Positions 1 to 8,542 of a stretch of DNA of 64,000 nucleotides are shown here, one piece after another. Made by a program: the position numbers and the translations under genes. The notes under the pieces are model-generated. The model saw only the letters and a program-made list of their open reading frames with translations. It was not told the origin of the DNA and made no database searches. The number at the start of each line of letters is the position of its first letter. Within the stretch, counting starts at the first letter, position 1. Origin of the DNA: Streptomyces sp. NBC_01016 (GTDB taxonomy: Bacteria; Actinomycetota; Actinomycetes; Streptomycetales; Streptomycetaceae); the NCBI RefSeq assembly GCF_026341035.1, contig NZ_JAPEOQ010000001.1, positions 3,100,001 through 3,164,000 on the forward strand, in the 5' to 3' direction.

Positions 1-578
1 CGCAGCAGAAGGCCGCCGCCAAGGCGAAGGCCGAGGCCGAGGCCAAGAAGAAGGCCGAGGAGGCCAAGCGCAAGGCCGAGGCGGAGGCCAAGAAGCGGGC
101 AGCCGAGAAGGCCCAGAAGGAGCGCGAGGCCAAGGAGCGCGCCGCCCGCGAGGCCGAGCGCAAGCGCCTGAACAGCTTCGTGTCGCCGATCTCCGGCTCG
201 TACGTCTCCACCGCCTACCAGGCCGGCAGCGGACTGTGGTCCTCCGGCAGCCACACCGGCATCGACTTCCACGCCTCCAGCGGCACTTCGGTGCACGCGG
301 TCGGCATGGGCACCGTCGTCGAGGCCGGCTGGGGCGGCTCGTACGGCAACAACGTCGTGATCAAGATGAAGGACGGTACGTACACCCAGTACGGCCACAT
401 GTCCTCGATCGGCGTCTCCGTCGGCCAGGACGTCACCCCCGGCCAGCAGATCGGCCTCTCCGGCGCCACCGGCAACGTGACGGGCCCGCACCTCCACTTC
501 GAGGCCCGCACCGGCCCCGACTACGGCTCGGACATCGACCCCGTCGCGTACCTGCGCCAGCACGGTGTGAACGTCTGA
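1..578 (+). CDS. M23 family metallo-endopeptidase, 5' truncated
   Basis: The gene is open from the window edge, with frame codons from base 3, so its start lies outside. The first roughly 57 visible residues are an Ala/Lys/Glu/Arg-rich heptad-like stretch, probably a coiled coil. A LytM/M23 lysostaphin-type domain of about 130 residues follows. The zinc-binding HTGID (H-x3-D) and HLHF (H-x-H) motifs are both present, so the domain should be catalytically competent. Known family members cut peptide cross-bridges in peptidoglycan and are exported; coiled-coil versions often act in cell division. The signal peptide, if any, is upstream of the window. The stop at 576-578 is followed by an intrinsic terminator, so this is the last gene of its unit. 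The GV at residue level before MSPISG is internal, so the GTG at 180 is not a real start. Confidence 0.9.
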   Translation, partial: QQKAAAKAKAEAEAKKKAEEAKRKAEAEAKKRAAEKAQKEREAKERAAREAERKRLNSFVSPISGSYVSTAYQAGSGLWSSGSHTGIDFHASSGTSVHAVGMGTVVEAGWGGSYGNNVVIKMKDGTYTQYGHMSSIGVSVGQDVTPGQQIGLSGATGNVTGPHLHFEARTGPDYGSDIDPVAYLRQHGVNV

Positions 579-598
579 CCCGTCAGGCACACTCCACG

Positions 599-627
599 AA
601 AGCCCCGGCTCACCGAGCCGGGGCTTT
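599..627 (+). terminator. Intrinsic terminator after the M23 gene
   Basis: A perfect 13-bp stem (599-611 with 615-627) closes a 3-nt loop. It begins AAAGCCCCGG and ends CCGGGGCTTT, so the right arm supplies a short U run. It lies 21 bp after the stop codon. Confidence 0.85.
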
Positions 628-745
628 CGCGTGCGCGGGTCTGCACTGTCCAAAAAATATCCCTGGATTCAGTTCCCTCGTCGGAAATTCAAGTCCGGTG
701 GAATAGAGTCACCGGGTAAACGTTCCGGCCACGTGTCATTCGCGC

Positions 746-775
746 TTGACCGGGCGTCAATCGACCGCGTATCGC
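746..775 (+). promoter_or_regulatory. Candidate sigma-HrdB-type promoter of the GntR gene
   Basis: TTGACC at 746-751 and TATCGC at 770-775 are separated by 18 bp and lie 25 bp before the ATG at 800. The TCAAT/ATTGA arms at 757-761 and 780-784 flank the -10 and could form an operator. This is inference from sequence only. Confidence 0.4.
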
Positions 776-799
776 GGGCATTGAGGCGGAGGTCGAGTC

Positions 800-1486
800 A
801 TGCGCATTCCCGCGCAGTCGGTATGCACAGCGATCCGCGACGACATCGTCGCCGGCGTCTACGAGCGCGGCGGCAGGCTCACCGAGGAACTGCTCGCGCG
901 TCGCTACGGGGTCTCGCGCGTGCCCGTCCGCGAGGCGCTGCGGACCCTGGAGGCGGAGGGGTTCGTCGTCACGCGCAGGCACGCGGGCGCGTGCGTGGCC
1001 GAACCCACCGAGCGGGAGGCGGCCGACCTCCTGGAGATCCGCATGCTGCTCGAACCCATGGGCGCCGCCCGCGCCGCGCAGCGCCGCACCGAGGCCCACC
1101 TCAAGGTGCTGCGTGGCCTGGTCAGGCTGGGGCAGGAGCGCTCCCGGCGAGGTCAGAGCGAGGATCTGCGCTCCCTCGGCAGCTGGTTCCACGAGACGCT
1201 CGCCCAGGCCTCCGGCAGCCCCGGCCTGATCACCCTGCTCACCCAGCTCCGCCACAAGATCGCCTGGATGTACGCCGTGGAGAGCCCGGCCAGGCCGGCC
1301 GAGTCCTGGGCCGAGCACGGCGCCATCGTCGACGCCGTGGCACGGGGCGACGCGGAGCGTGCCCGCGCCCTGGCCACCCTGCACGCGGAGCGCGCGACGG
1401 CCGCCCACAGGCTGCGCGTCCCCCGCGCGGGCGAGCATGTGAGGACTTCGCAACATGCAGTCAACACAGTGGGGCGCCAGGTTTAA
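800..1486 (+). CDS. GntR family transcriptional regulator (FadR/FCD subfamily)
   Basis: A 228-residue DNA-binding regulator. The N-terminal winged helix-turn-helix, about residues 5-70, contains RYGVSRVPVREALRTLEAEG, which is the classic GntR recognition segment. Residues about 75-205 are an all-helical effector domain of FCD type, which in this subfamily binds small carboxylates, often through a metal. The ATG at 800 has a GGAGG ribosome site 9-10 nt upstream. The gene is monocistronic, converges on ptsH, and is separated from it by about 190 bp. The effector and targets cannot be read from sequence. Its position beside ptsH does not make it DasR, which has a UTRA-type effector domain. Confidence 0.88.
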   Translation: MRIPAQSVCTAIRDDIVAGVYERGGRLTEELLARRYGVSRVPVREALRTLEAEGFVVTRRHAGACVAEPTEREAADLLEIRMLLEPMGAARAAQRRTEAHLKVLRGLVRLGQERSRRGQSEDLRSLGSWFHETLAQASGSPGLITLLTQLRHKIAWMYAVESPARPAESWAEHGAIVDAVARGDAERARALATLHAERATAAHRLRVPRAGEHVRTSQHAVNTVGRQV

Positions 1487-1612
1487 CAACAGCACCGTAT
1501 ACAAAGAAGTGCACTATTCGGTGAATGGGTTGAACGAGGCGCGGATGAATTCCCGCTGCCTATTTCCTGCCGCCCATTTCCAGCTGCCCAATTCGCGCCG
1601 CAATAGTGAACG

Positions 1613-1647
1613 AAAAAGCCGCGCGCCCCGAAGGGGAACGCGCGGCT
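1613..1647 (-). terminator. Terminator of ptsH (possibly bidirectional)
   Basis: A 9-bp perfect stem, AGCCGCGCG (1617-1625) with CGCGCGGCT (1639-1647), has extra CCCC/GGGG pairing inside. The A run at 1613-1617 becomes the U run on the minus strand, 27 bp past the ptsH stop. The T-rich stretch at 1659-1670 could serve the plus strand as well. Confidence 0.8.
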
Positions 1648-1673
1648 CAGCCGTACTGCTTTTTGTCTTTGTG

Positions 1674-1955
1674 TCAGACGGTCTCGGGAAGCTCCTCGAG
1701 CCCCTCCGCGACCAGCTTCGCCAGACGGTCGAGCGCGGCGTCCGCGCCCTCGGCGTCGGAAGCCAGCACGATCTCCTCGCCGCCCTGCGCGCCCAGGCCG
1801 AGCACTGCCAGCATGGAGGCGGCGTTGACGGGGTTGCCGTCGGCCTTGGCGATCGTCACGGGAACACCGGCCGCCGTGGCAGCGCGGACGAAGATGGAAG
1901 CGGGGCGGGCGTGGAGGCCCTCGGCCCAGCCGACGTTGACGCGGCGCTCAGCCAT
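1674..1955 (-). CDS. ptsH: HPr, phosphocarrier protein of the PTS
   Basis: A 93-residue HPr. It passes phosphate from enzyme I to the EIIA domains of sugar phosphotransferase systems in the cytoplasm. The active-site block GLHARPAS puts the phosphorylated histidine at residue 15. The regulatory-serine region NAASMLAVL places Ser47 where Firmicute HPr has Ser46, but actinobacteria generally lack HPr kinase. Length and order match the whole family. An AAGG ribosome site lies about 9 nt before the ATG. A DasR-type dre site at 1982-1997 overlaps the expected promoter, which links the gene to N-acetylglucosamine control. No ptsI or crr is nearby, as is normal in Streptomyces. Confidence 0.95.
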   Translation of the reverse strand: MAERRVNVGWAEGLHARPASIFVRAATAAGVPVTIAKADGNPVNAASMLAVLGLGAQGGEEIVLASDAEGADAALDRLAKLVAEGLEELPETV

Positions 1956-1981
1956 GTGATGCTGCCCTTCAGGTGTCTCAC

Positions 1982-1997
1982 GGTTGTCTAGACCAGT
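1982..1997. promoter_or_regulatory. DasR responsive element (dre) upstream of ptsH
   Basis: GGTTGTCTAGACCAGT matches the published dre consensus AGTGGTCTAGACCACT at 13 of 16 positions, including the central GTCTAGAC core. DasR is the GntR-family GlcNAc-6-phosphate-responsive repressor. dre sites in front of pts genes are established in S. coelicolor. Here the site lies 27 bp upstream of the ptsH ATG, on its minus-strand promoter. Confidence 0.85.
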
Positions 1998-2131
1998 GTT
2001 CCATATCGGGAGGCGTGCGTGACGCGGACCCAGGTCCTCACCGGCACGGCCCTTCGGTCCTCCATAGGGTGCCCTCCGTACGCACGGGCCGCGACCCGTA
2101 CGACCGACCGCCGTCTGTCGGTGCCCGGCCC

Positions 2132-2137
2132 TACTCT
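2132..2137 (+). promoter_or_regulatory. -10 hexamer TACTCT, leaderless promoter of the acetyltransferase gene
   Basis: TACTCT ends 6 nt before the ATG at 2144 and no Shine-Dalgarno sequence is present. This pattern predicts a leaderless mRNA beginning at or next to the A of the start codon. It supports 2144 over the in-frame upstream start at 1973. Confidence 0.55.
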
Positions 2138-2143
2138 TGCGGC

Positions 2144-5011
2144 ATGGAGACCCCGTCGGACCGGCATGCGTACCCCGCCCACTGGGAGGCCGACGTGGTG
2201 CTGCGCGACGGCGGCACCGCGCGGATCAGGCCCATCACGACGGCGGACGCCGAGCATCTGACCAGCTTCTACGAGCAGGTCTCGGACGAGTCGAAGTACT
2301 ACCGCTTCTTCGCGCCCTACCCCCGCCTGTCCGCCAAGGACGTGCACCGCTTCACCCATCACGACTATGTGGACAGGGTCGGTCTCGCGGTCACGGTGGG
2401 CGGCGAGTTCATCGCCACGGTGCGCTACGACCGGATCAACGAGCAGGGCATGTCGGCGACCGCGCCCGCCGACGAGGCGGAGGTCGCCTTCCTCGTGCAG
2501 GACGCCCACCAGGGCCGGGGCGTCGCCTCAGCCCTCCTGGAGCACATCGCGGCCGTCGCCCGCGAGCGCGGCATCCGCCGGTTCGCCGCCGAGGTGCTGC
2601 CCGCCAACAGCAAGATGATCAAGGTGTTCCGGGACGCCGGATACACGCAGAAGCGCAGCTTCGAGGACGGCGTCGTCCGTCTGGAGTTCGACATCGAGCC
2701 CACGGAGGCCTCGCTCGCGGTGCAGCACGCGCGCGAGCAGCGCGCCGAGGCCCGCTCGGTGCAGCGCCTGCTCGCCCCCGGCTCCGTCGCCGTGATCGGC
2801 GTGGGACGTGCGGCCGGAGGAGTGGGCCGCAGCGTTCTCGACAACCTGAAGGACGCGGGCTTCACCGGGCGCCTGTACGCGGTGAACCAGGCGTTCGGGG
2901 ACGACGTCACCGAGATCGACGGCCTGCCCGCCCACCGCTCCGTACGCGACATCGACCCGGCGGAGACGGTCGACCTGGCCGTCGTGGCCGTGCCCGCCCC
3001 GGACGTCCCTGAGGTCGTCGCCGAGTGCGGCGAGCGCGGCGTGCAGGGCCTCGTCGTCGTCTCCGCCGGCTACGCGGAGAGCGGGGACGAGGGCCGCGAG
3101 CGCCAGCGCGCCCTGGTCCGCCAGGCCCGCAGCTACGGAATGCGCATCATCGGGCCGAACGCCTTCGGAGTGGTCAACACATCACCGGAGGTACGGCTCA
3201 ACGCGTCGCTCGCCCCCGAGATGCCGCGCCCCGGACGTATCGGCCTGTTCGCCCAGTCCGGCGCCATCGGCATCGCGCTCCTGTCCCGCCTGCACCGCAG
3301 GGGCGGGGGAGTCACCGGGGCCAGCGGGGTCTCCACGTTCGTCTCCGCGGGCAACCGCGCGGACGTCTCCGGGAACGACGTCCTTCAGTACTGGTACGAC
3401 GACGCGGACACCGATGTCGCCCTCATGTACCTCGAATCGATCGGCAACCCCCGCAAGTTCACCCGCCTCGCCCGCCGCACCGCCGCCGCCAAGCCCCTGG
3501 TGGTCGTGCAGGGCGCCCGGCACAGCGGCATCGCGCCCACGGGGCACGCGGTGCGGGCCACCCGCCTCCCGTACGCCACCGTGTCCGCGCTGCTGCGCCA
3601 GGCGGGGGTCATCCGGGTCGAAACGATCACCGAACTCGTGGACACCGGCCTCCTGTTGGCCCGCCAGCCGCTGCCCGAGGGGCCGCGTGTCGCCATCCTC
3701 GGCAACTCGGAGTCGCTCGGCCTCCTGACGTACGACGTGTGCCTCTCCGAAGGGCTGCGGCCCAAGCCGCCGCTGGACCTGACGACCGCCGCGTCCGCCG
3801 CCGACTTCCGGGCCGCACTGGAGCAGGCACTGGCCGACGAGAAGACGGACGCCGTCGTGGTCACCGCGATCCCCGCCGTGGGGGAGGGCCCCTCGGAGGA
3901 CGCGGAACTCGCGGCCGCCCTGAGCGCGGCAGCCGCCACCGGCCCCACGAAGCCGGTGCTCGTCGTCCACGTCGAACTCGGTGGCCTCGCGGAAGCACTC
4001 TCCGCCGCGGCCAGCACGGGGCCCAACGCGCCCGACACCCTGCCCCAGCGCGCCGCCTCCGAGACCTCGGGGACCCCTGGGGCCCCCGAGGCGCCGGACG
4101 CCCCCGACGGCACCCCGCCTCCTGTGGACCGCACTCCCCGCCTCATCCCTGCCTACCCGGCCGCCGAGCGCGCCGTCCGCGCGCTCTCCCAGGTGGCCAA
4201 GTACGCCCAGTGGCGACGCGACGCCGCCACGCCCGGCAAGGTGCCCGAGTACGACGCCGTCGACGAGCAGGGGGCCGCCGAGCTCATCACGGGACTGCTC
4301 GCCAAGGAGGGCGACCCGCGAGGCGCAGACCTCGCCCCGGAGGACGCCCGCGCCCTGCTGTCCCGCTACGGCATCGACGTGCGCAGCACGCTGCCCGCTC
4401 CCGGCCCGGACGAGGCCGCGGCGGCCGCGCACACGCTCGGCTACCCGGTGGCCCTGAAGACGACCGCCCCGCATCTGCGGCACCGCCCCGACCTCGGCGG
4501 CGTACGCCTGGACCTGTCCAGCGAGGGAGAGCTGCGGCGCGCCTACGAAGACCTGACCCAGCGGCTCGGCAAGCCCGCCGAACTGCGGCCGGTCGTGCAG
4601 GCGATGGCGCCGCGCGGAGTCGACACCGTCGTACGCGCCGTCATAGACCCGGCCGCGGGCGCCGTGCTCTCCTTCGGGCTCGCCGGAGCCGCCTCCGAAC
4701 TGCTCGGTGACACCGCGCACCGGCTGATCCCGGTGACCGACAAGGACGCGCAGGCGATCGTGCGGTCCATCAAGACGTCCCCGATCCTGTTCGGCTGGCG
4801 CGGCGCGGCCCCCGTGGACACTCCCGCGCTCGAGGAGCTGCTGCAGCGCGTGTCGCGTCTGGTCGACGACCACCCCGAGGTCGTCGGCGTCGCCCTTGAA
4901 CCGGTCGTCGTGGCCGAGCGCGGGCTGACCGTCCTCGGCGCCTCCGTCCGGCTCGCGCCGCCGCCCGCCCGCGACGACCTCGGCCCGCGCACCCTGCCCG
5001 CCGCGTACTGA
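2144..5011 (+). CDS. Protein acetyltransferase: GNAT domain fused to an NDP-forming acyl-CoA synthetase-like module
   Basis: A 955-residue protein. Residues about 10-190 are a GNAT acetyltransferase with the acetyl-CoA pyrophosphate loop QGRGVAS near residue 125. The rest is the ADP-forming acyl-CoA synthetase architecture: CoA-binding Rossmann domain (from about 214), succinyl-CoA-ligase-like domains (from about 364), a Pro/Ala-rich linker (about 630-665) and an ATP-grasp domain (about 720-950). The N-terminal GNAT order is the one described for S. lividans Pat, which lysine-acetylates acyl-CoA synthetases. The region that normally holds the phospho-histidine motif (SHTG) reads VRATRLPYAT with no aligned His. 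The synthetase module is therefore probably a sensor rather than an enzyme. The start is chosen from the leaderless -10; an upstream extension to 1973 lacks conserved sequence. Confidence 0.88.
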   Translation: METPSDRHAYPAHWEADVVLRDGGTARIRPITTADAEHLTSFYEQVSDESKYYRFFAPYPRLSAKDVHRFTHHDYVDRVGLAVTVGGEFIATVRYDRINEQGMSATAPADEAEVAFLVQDAHQGRGVASALLEHIAAVARERGIRRFAAEVLPANSKMIKVFRDAGYTQKRSFEDGVVRLEFDIEPTEASLAVQHAREQRAEARSVQRLLAPGSVAVIGVGRAAGGVGRSVLDNLKDAGFTGRLYAVNQAFGDDVTEIDGLPAHRSVRDIDPAETVDLAVVAVPAPDVPEVVAECGERGVQGLVVVSAGYAESGDEGRERQRALVRQARSYGMRIIGPNAFGVVNTSPEVRLNASLAPEMPRPGRIGLFAQSGAIGIALLSRLHRRGGGVTGASGVSTFVSAGNRADVSGNDVLQYWYDDADTDVALMYLESIGNPRKFTRLARRTAAAKPLVVVQGARHSGIAPTGHAVRATRLPYATVSALLRQAGVIRVETITELVDTGLLLARQPLPEGPRVAILGNSESLGLLTYDVCLSEGLRPKPPLDLTTAASAADFRAALEQALADEKTDAVVVTAIPAVGEGPSEDAELAAALSAAAATGPTKPVLVVHVELGGLAEALSAAASTGPNAPDTLPQRAASETSGTPGAPEAPDAPDGTPPPVDRTPRLIPAYPAAERAVRALSQVAKYAQWRRDAATPGKVPEYDAVDEQGAAELITGLLAKEGDPRGADLAPEDARALLSRYGIDVRSTLPAPGPDEAAAAAHTLGYPVALKTTAPHLRHRPDLGGVRLDLSSEGELRRAYEDLTQRLGKPAELRPVVQAMAPRGVDTVVRAVIDPAAGAVLSFGLAGAASELLGDTAHRLIPVTDKDAQAIVRSIKTSPILFGWRGAAPVDTPALEELLQRVSRLVDDHPEVVGVALEPVVVAERGLTVLGASVRLAPPPARDDLGPRTLPAAY

Positions 5012-5077
5012 ACCACCTCGAAACTGACCCTCACGGAGAGTTATCCACAGGGGCATCGGCAGTCTCTTTACGGGCCT

Positions 5078-5083
5078 TAGGAT
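5078..5083 (+). promoter_or_regulatory. -10 hexamer TAGGAT, leaderless promoter of the DUF5998 gene
   Basis: TAGGAT ends 7 nt before the ATG at 5091. No ribosome site precedes either candidate ATG (5082 or 5091). The spacing favours a leaderless start at 5091. Confidence 0.55.
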
Positions 5084-5090
5084 GGACCAC

Positions 5091-5681
5091 ATGGCCAAGA
5101 CCAGTACGACGACCCAAGGGCTGCGAGCGGCGATCGAGCGCAGCGGTTACTACCCGGCTCTTGTGGCCGAGGCGGTGGAGGCCGCGGTCGGCGGCGAGCC
5201 GATCTCGTCGTACCTGGTGCACCAGGAGACCACGTTCGATGCGAACGAGGTCCGTCGTCATGTCACCGTCCTGGTCCTGACCGACAGCCGCTTCATCGTC
5301 AGCCACACCGACGAGCAGGCCGCCGACAGCACCTCCCCGACGTCATACGCGACGACGTCGACGGAGTCCGTGCAGATCGGCCGGATCTCTTCGGTCGTGC
5401 TCAGCCGCGTCGTCGCCAATCCGGAGAAGTACGTTCCGGGGTCGCTGCCCCGCGAGGTCGTCCTCACCATCGGCTGGGGCGCCGTGTCCCGCGTCGACCT
5501 GGAGCCCGCGACCTGCGGCGACCCCAACTGCGAGGCGGACCACGGTTACACGGGCAGCACGACCGCGGACGACCTGAGCCTGCGCGTCAGCGAGGCCGGG
5601 GACGGCCCGGAGACCGTGCGCCAGGCCCTCACCTTCGCCCAGTCCCTCTCCGAGGCCATCGCGGACGCGGGCCGCCGATGA
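5091..5681 (+). CDS. DUF5998 family protein
   Basis: A 196-residue soluble protein of unknown function, recognised by its opening (MAKTSTTTQGL) and overall sequence as the actinobacterial DUF5998 family. No signal peptide or membrane segment is visible. A Cys pair in the region TCGDPNCEADHG (about residues 144-155) could bind metal. An ATG three codons upstream (5082) is also possible, but 5091 fits the leaderless -10 at 5078-5083. The stop overlaps the next ATG (ATGA), so it is translationally coupled to the phosphodiesterase-like gene. The two probably work in one process, which I cannot name. Confidence 0.82.
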   Translation: MAKTSTTTQGLRAAIERSGYYPALVAEAVEAAVGGEPISSYLVHQETTFDANEVRRHVTVLVLTDSRFIVSHTDEQAADSTSPTSYATTSTESVQIGRISSVVLSRVVANPEKYVPGSLPREVVLTIGWGAVSRVDLEPATCGDPNCEADHGYTGSTTADDLSLRVSEAGDGPETVRQALTFAQSLSEAIADAGRR

Positions 5682-6865
5682 CGCAGGCCGCCTGGGACGA
5701 CGTAGAGCCGCTGCCCGTCCACTCCGCTCCCGTCCCGGCGTACGGCACCGGATCCCTCGCCGATCTGCTGCCCACCATCGGCGCCCACCTGGGCGTGCCC
5801 GGCTGCACCGCCGGCATCTCCGAGCTGCAGCCGGTCGACCGCGCCTGCGTGTTCCTGATCGACGGCCTGGGCTGGGAGCAGCTCAGGGCGCACCCGGACG
5901 AGGCACCGTTCCTCAGCTCGCTCATATCGTCCTCGCGCGGCGGTACAGGCCGCCCGATCACCGCGGGCTACCCGGCGACCACCGCGACCTCCCTCGCGTC
6001 CGTGGGCACAGGCCTGCCCCCTGGCGCGCACGGCCTGCCCGGCTACACCGTGCGCAACCCGGACACCGGCGAGCTGATGAACCAGCTCCGCTGGAACCCG
6101 TGGACGAAGCCGCGGGCCTGGCAGCCGTACCCCACGATCTTCCAGCGCGCCCACGAAGCGGGTATTCGCACGGCACAGGTGTCCGCGCCGCACTTCGAGA
6201 CGACCCCCCTCACCAAGATCGCCCTCAGCGGAGGTACGTTCTACGGCCGCCTCTCCGGCGAGGACCGCATGGACCTGGCCGCCGAGCAACTGGCCGCGGG
6301 GGACCGGTCGCTGGTGTACACGTACTACAGCGAGGTCGATGGCAAGGGGCACCGCTTCGGCGTCGACTCCGACCCCTGGCGCGGCCAGCTCATGTACGTC
6401 GACCGCCTCGCGCAGCGGCTCGCCGAGCAACTGCCGCCGCGCAGCGCCCTGTACGTCACCGCGGACCACGGCATGGTCGACATCGCCTTCGACGAGCAGT
6501 CCCGCATCGACTTCGACGAGGACTGGGAACTGGGCGCGGGCGTCGCCCTGTTGGGCGGCGAGGGCCGCGCCCGCCATGTGTACGCGGTGCCGGGCGCGGC
6601 GAGCGACGTGCTCACGGTGTGGCGAGAGGTGCTCGGCGAGCAGTTCTGGATCGCCTCGCGCGACGAGGCGATCGCGGCCGGCTGGTTCGGCCCACAGGTT
6701 GATCAACGTGTGTACGACCGGCTCGGCGACGTCATCGCCGCGGCCCGTGACGACGTGGTGCTCATCGCCTCGCGGAACGAGCCGAAGGAATCCCTGATGG
6801 TCGGTAACCACGGCTCGATGACCCCGGCGGAACAGCTCGTACCGCTGCTGGAAGTGCGGTCCTGA
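5678..6865 (+). CDS. Alkaline phosphatase-fold phosphodiesterase / nucleotide pyrophosphatase family protein
   Basis: A 395-residue member of the type I phosphodiesterase/nucleotide pyrophosphatase branch of the alkaline phosphatase superfamily. Metal and nucleophile motifs appear in order: IDGLG (metal Asp), ATTATS (nucleophile Thr region), SEVDGKGH (Asp and His ligands), TADHGM (Asp-His) and GNHG (final His). The set looks complete, so hydrolysis of a phosphodiester or phosphonate is likely, but the substrate is unknown. There is no signal peptide or transmembrane segment, which points to a cytoplasmic enzyme. The start overlaps the DUF5998 stop by four bases. The thymidine kinase gene follows after 74 bp. 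Confidence 0.85.
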   Translation: MTQAAWDDVEPLPVHSAPVPAYGTGSLADLLPTIGAHLGVPGCTAGISELQPVDRACVFLIDGLGWEQLRAHPDEAPFLSSLISSSRGGTGRPITAGYPATTATSLASVGTGLPPGAHGLPGYTVRNPDTGELMNQLRWNPWTKPRAWQPYPTIFQRAHEAGIRTAQVSAPHFETTPLTKIALSGGTFYGRLSGEDRMDLAAEQLAAGDRSLVYTYYSEVDGKGHRFGVDSDPWRGQLMYVDRLAQRLAEQLPPRSALYVTADHGMVDIAFDEQSRIDFDEDWELGAGVALLGGEGRARHVYAVPGAASDVLTVWREVLGEQFWIASRDEAIAAGWFGPQVDQRVYDRLGDVIAAARDDVVLIASRNEPKESLMVGNHGSMTPAEQLVPLLEVRS

Positions 6866-6939
6866 CCCCTCCGGCCACATCGGCCACGCCGACCACGTCT
6901 GCAACCCCCTCACGTCACGCGAAAGGTGCTCAACTCCCC

Positions 6940-7590
6940 ATGTCCGAGCTGGTGTTCTTCTCCGGAACGATGGACTGTGGGAAGTCGACCCTCGCTCTGC
7001 AGATCGAGCACAACCGATCGGCGCGCGGCCTCCAGGGCCTCATCTTCACCCGCGACGACCGGGCGGGGGAGGGCAAGCTCTCCTCCCGCCTCGGCCTGGT
7101 CACGGACGCCGTGGAGGTCGCGGACGACCTGGATGTCTACGCGTACGTGGTCGACCATCTCTCGCACGGCGGCCGGGTGGACTACCTGATCGCGGACGAG
7201 GCGCAGTTCCTCGCGCCCGAGCAGATCGACCAGCTCGCCCGGGTCGTCGACGAGCTGGAACTCGACGTCTTCGCCTTCGGCATCACGACCGACTTCCGCT
7301 CCAAGCTGTTCCCCGGCTCGCAGCGCCTGGTCGAACTCGCCGACCGCGTAGAGGTGTTGCAGGTGGAGGCGCTGTGCTGGTGCGGCGCCCGCGCCACGCA
7401 CAACGCCCGTACGGTCAACGGCGCGATGGTCGTCGAGGGCGCCCAGGTCGTCGTCGGCGACGTGAACCGGTCGCCGGACGAGATCGGCTACGAGGTGCTG
7501 TGCCGACGGCATCACAGCAGGCGGATGACGAGCGCCACGGCACACGCGGCGGCCCTGTCCCCGGACGTGCTGCCGGTCGGCTCGGCCTGA
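6940..7590 (+). CDS. tdk: Thymidine kinase (type II)
   Basis: A 216-residue enzyme of deoxynucleotide salvage that phosphorylates thymidine to dTMP with ATP. The P-loop GTMDCGKST is at residues 9-17. The Walker B-like DEAQF is near residue 87. The lid and zinc-ribbon region has CWCG (about residue 145) and CRRH near the C-terminus, as in type II (TK1-like) enzymes. A GAAAGG ribosome site lies 13 nt before the ATG, which is rather far. The gene follows the phosphodiesterase gene with a 74-bp gap and converges on the VOC gene, with no clear terminator between them. Confidence 0.93.
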   Translation: MSELVFFSGTMDCGKSTLALQIEHNRSARGLQGLIFTRDDRAGEGKLSSRLGLVTDAVEVADDLDVYAYVVDHLSHGGRVDYLIADEAQFLAPEQIDQLARVVDELELDVFAFGITTDFRSKLFPGSQRLVELADRVEVLQVEALCWCGARATHNARTVNGAMVVEGAQVVVGDVNRSPDEIGYEVLCRRHHSRRMTSATAHAAALSPDVLPVGSA

Positions 7591-7620
7591 GCGGGACGCA
7601 GGCCCCGGGAAACGCCCCGC

Positions 7621-8397
7621 CTACGCAGCCGGGGGCGCCACCACGGAGAACACCGCCCCCTCCGGATCCGCCACCGTGGCCACCCGCCCGTGCGGACCCT
7701 CGCGGGCGGCGGACACCACGTGGCCGCCCAGGTCGGCGACCCGTTCCACGGCCTCGTCCACGTCCTTGACCGTGAAGTACGTCATCCAGTGCGGGCCCTG
7801 GTCGCGGGGCAGGGCATGGCCGACGCCGTGCACGGAGGCCACGGGGTGGCCCGCCAGGTGCAGGGTCACGAAGTCGAAGTCGGCGGAGACGACGGCCTCT
7901 TCGGAGTAACCGAAGACCGCCTCGTAGAACTTCGCGACGCTCGCGGTCTCCCGCGTCACCAGCTCGTTCCACGCCATCGCGCCCGGCACCCCGGTCACCG
8001 CAGAGCCCACGTGCTCGGCGGCCTGCCAGATCCCGAACACCGCGCCCGCGGGATCGGAGCCGATCGCCATCCGGCCGGCCTCCCCGGCGTCCAGCGGGCC
8101 CACGCCCACCGTGCCGCCGCAGTGCCGCACCGTCTCGGCCGTCGCGTCCACGTCGTCCGATGCGAGGTAGGGGGTCCAGGCGATCGGCAGGTGGCGGTCG
8201 GGCGGCAGCTGGCCGATCCCGGCGACCTCCTTGCCGTCGAGGAGCGCCCGCGCGTACGGGCCGAGTTGCTGTGGGCCGGGCTTGAACTCCCAGCCGAACA
8301 GCGCCCCGTAGAACTCCTGGGTCGCGGCCATGCCGTGCACCATCAGGCTCACCCAGCAAGGGGTGCCGGGTGCGCGCCGGGCTGCTGCCTCGGTCAT
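7621..8397 (-). CDS. VOC family protein (two glyoxalase/bleomycin-resistance-type domains)
   Basis: A 258-residue protein with two VOC modules in tandem, about residues 10-120 and 135-255. The domains open WVSLMVHGM and WNELVTRE and both contain a FYGALFGW/FYEAVFGY-type helix. VOC proteins are metal-dependent isomerases, dioxygenases or sequestering resistance proteins. The metal ligands are not fully recognisable, so a specific reaction is not claimed. GAGGAG lies 9 nt before the ATG at 8397, which favours it over the GTG at 8403 (only 3 nt away). The gene is divergent from the sulfurtransferase gene. A GTTTCG-repeat element lies between them. Confidence 0.85.
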   Translation of the reverse strand: MTEAAARRAPGTPCWVSLMVHGMAATQEFYGALFGWEFKPGPQQLGPYARALLDGKEVAGIGQLPPDRHLPIAWTPYLASDDVDATAETVRHCGGTVGVGPLDAGEAGRMAIGSDPAGAVFGIWQAAEHVGSAVTGVPGAMAWNELVTRETASVAKFYEAVFGYSEEAVVSADFDFVTLHLAGHPVASVHGVGHALPRDQGPHWMTYFTVKDVDEAVERVADLGGHVVSAAREGPHGRVATVADPEGAVFSVVAPPAA

Positions 8398-8542
8398 CGT
8401 CACTCTCTCCTCGGAACGGATCCCGCGGGGCCCGCGGCTCGGGATCCCACATCTCAGATGGCGCCCGTGCCGATGGTGGCACTCGGTGCCGCGCGACGCT
8501 CCTCGGCCGCGCCGAAACCATCGGACTCCCCGCTGAGGATGC

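Noticed and set aside
3182-5098. 638-codon minus-strand open frame opposite the acetyltransferase gene
   Set aside because: Same cause: Gly/Arg-rich, no conserved motif, no ribosome site, and the plus-strand product is well supported.
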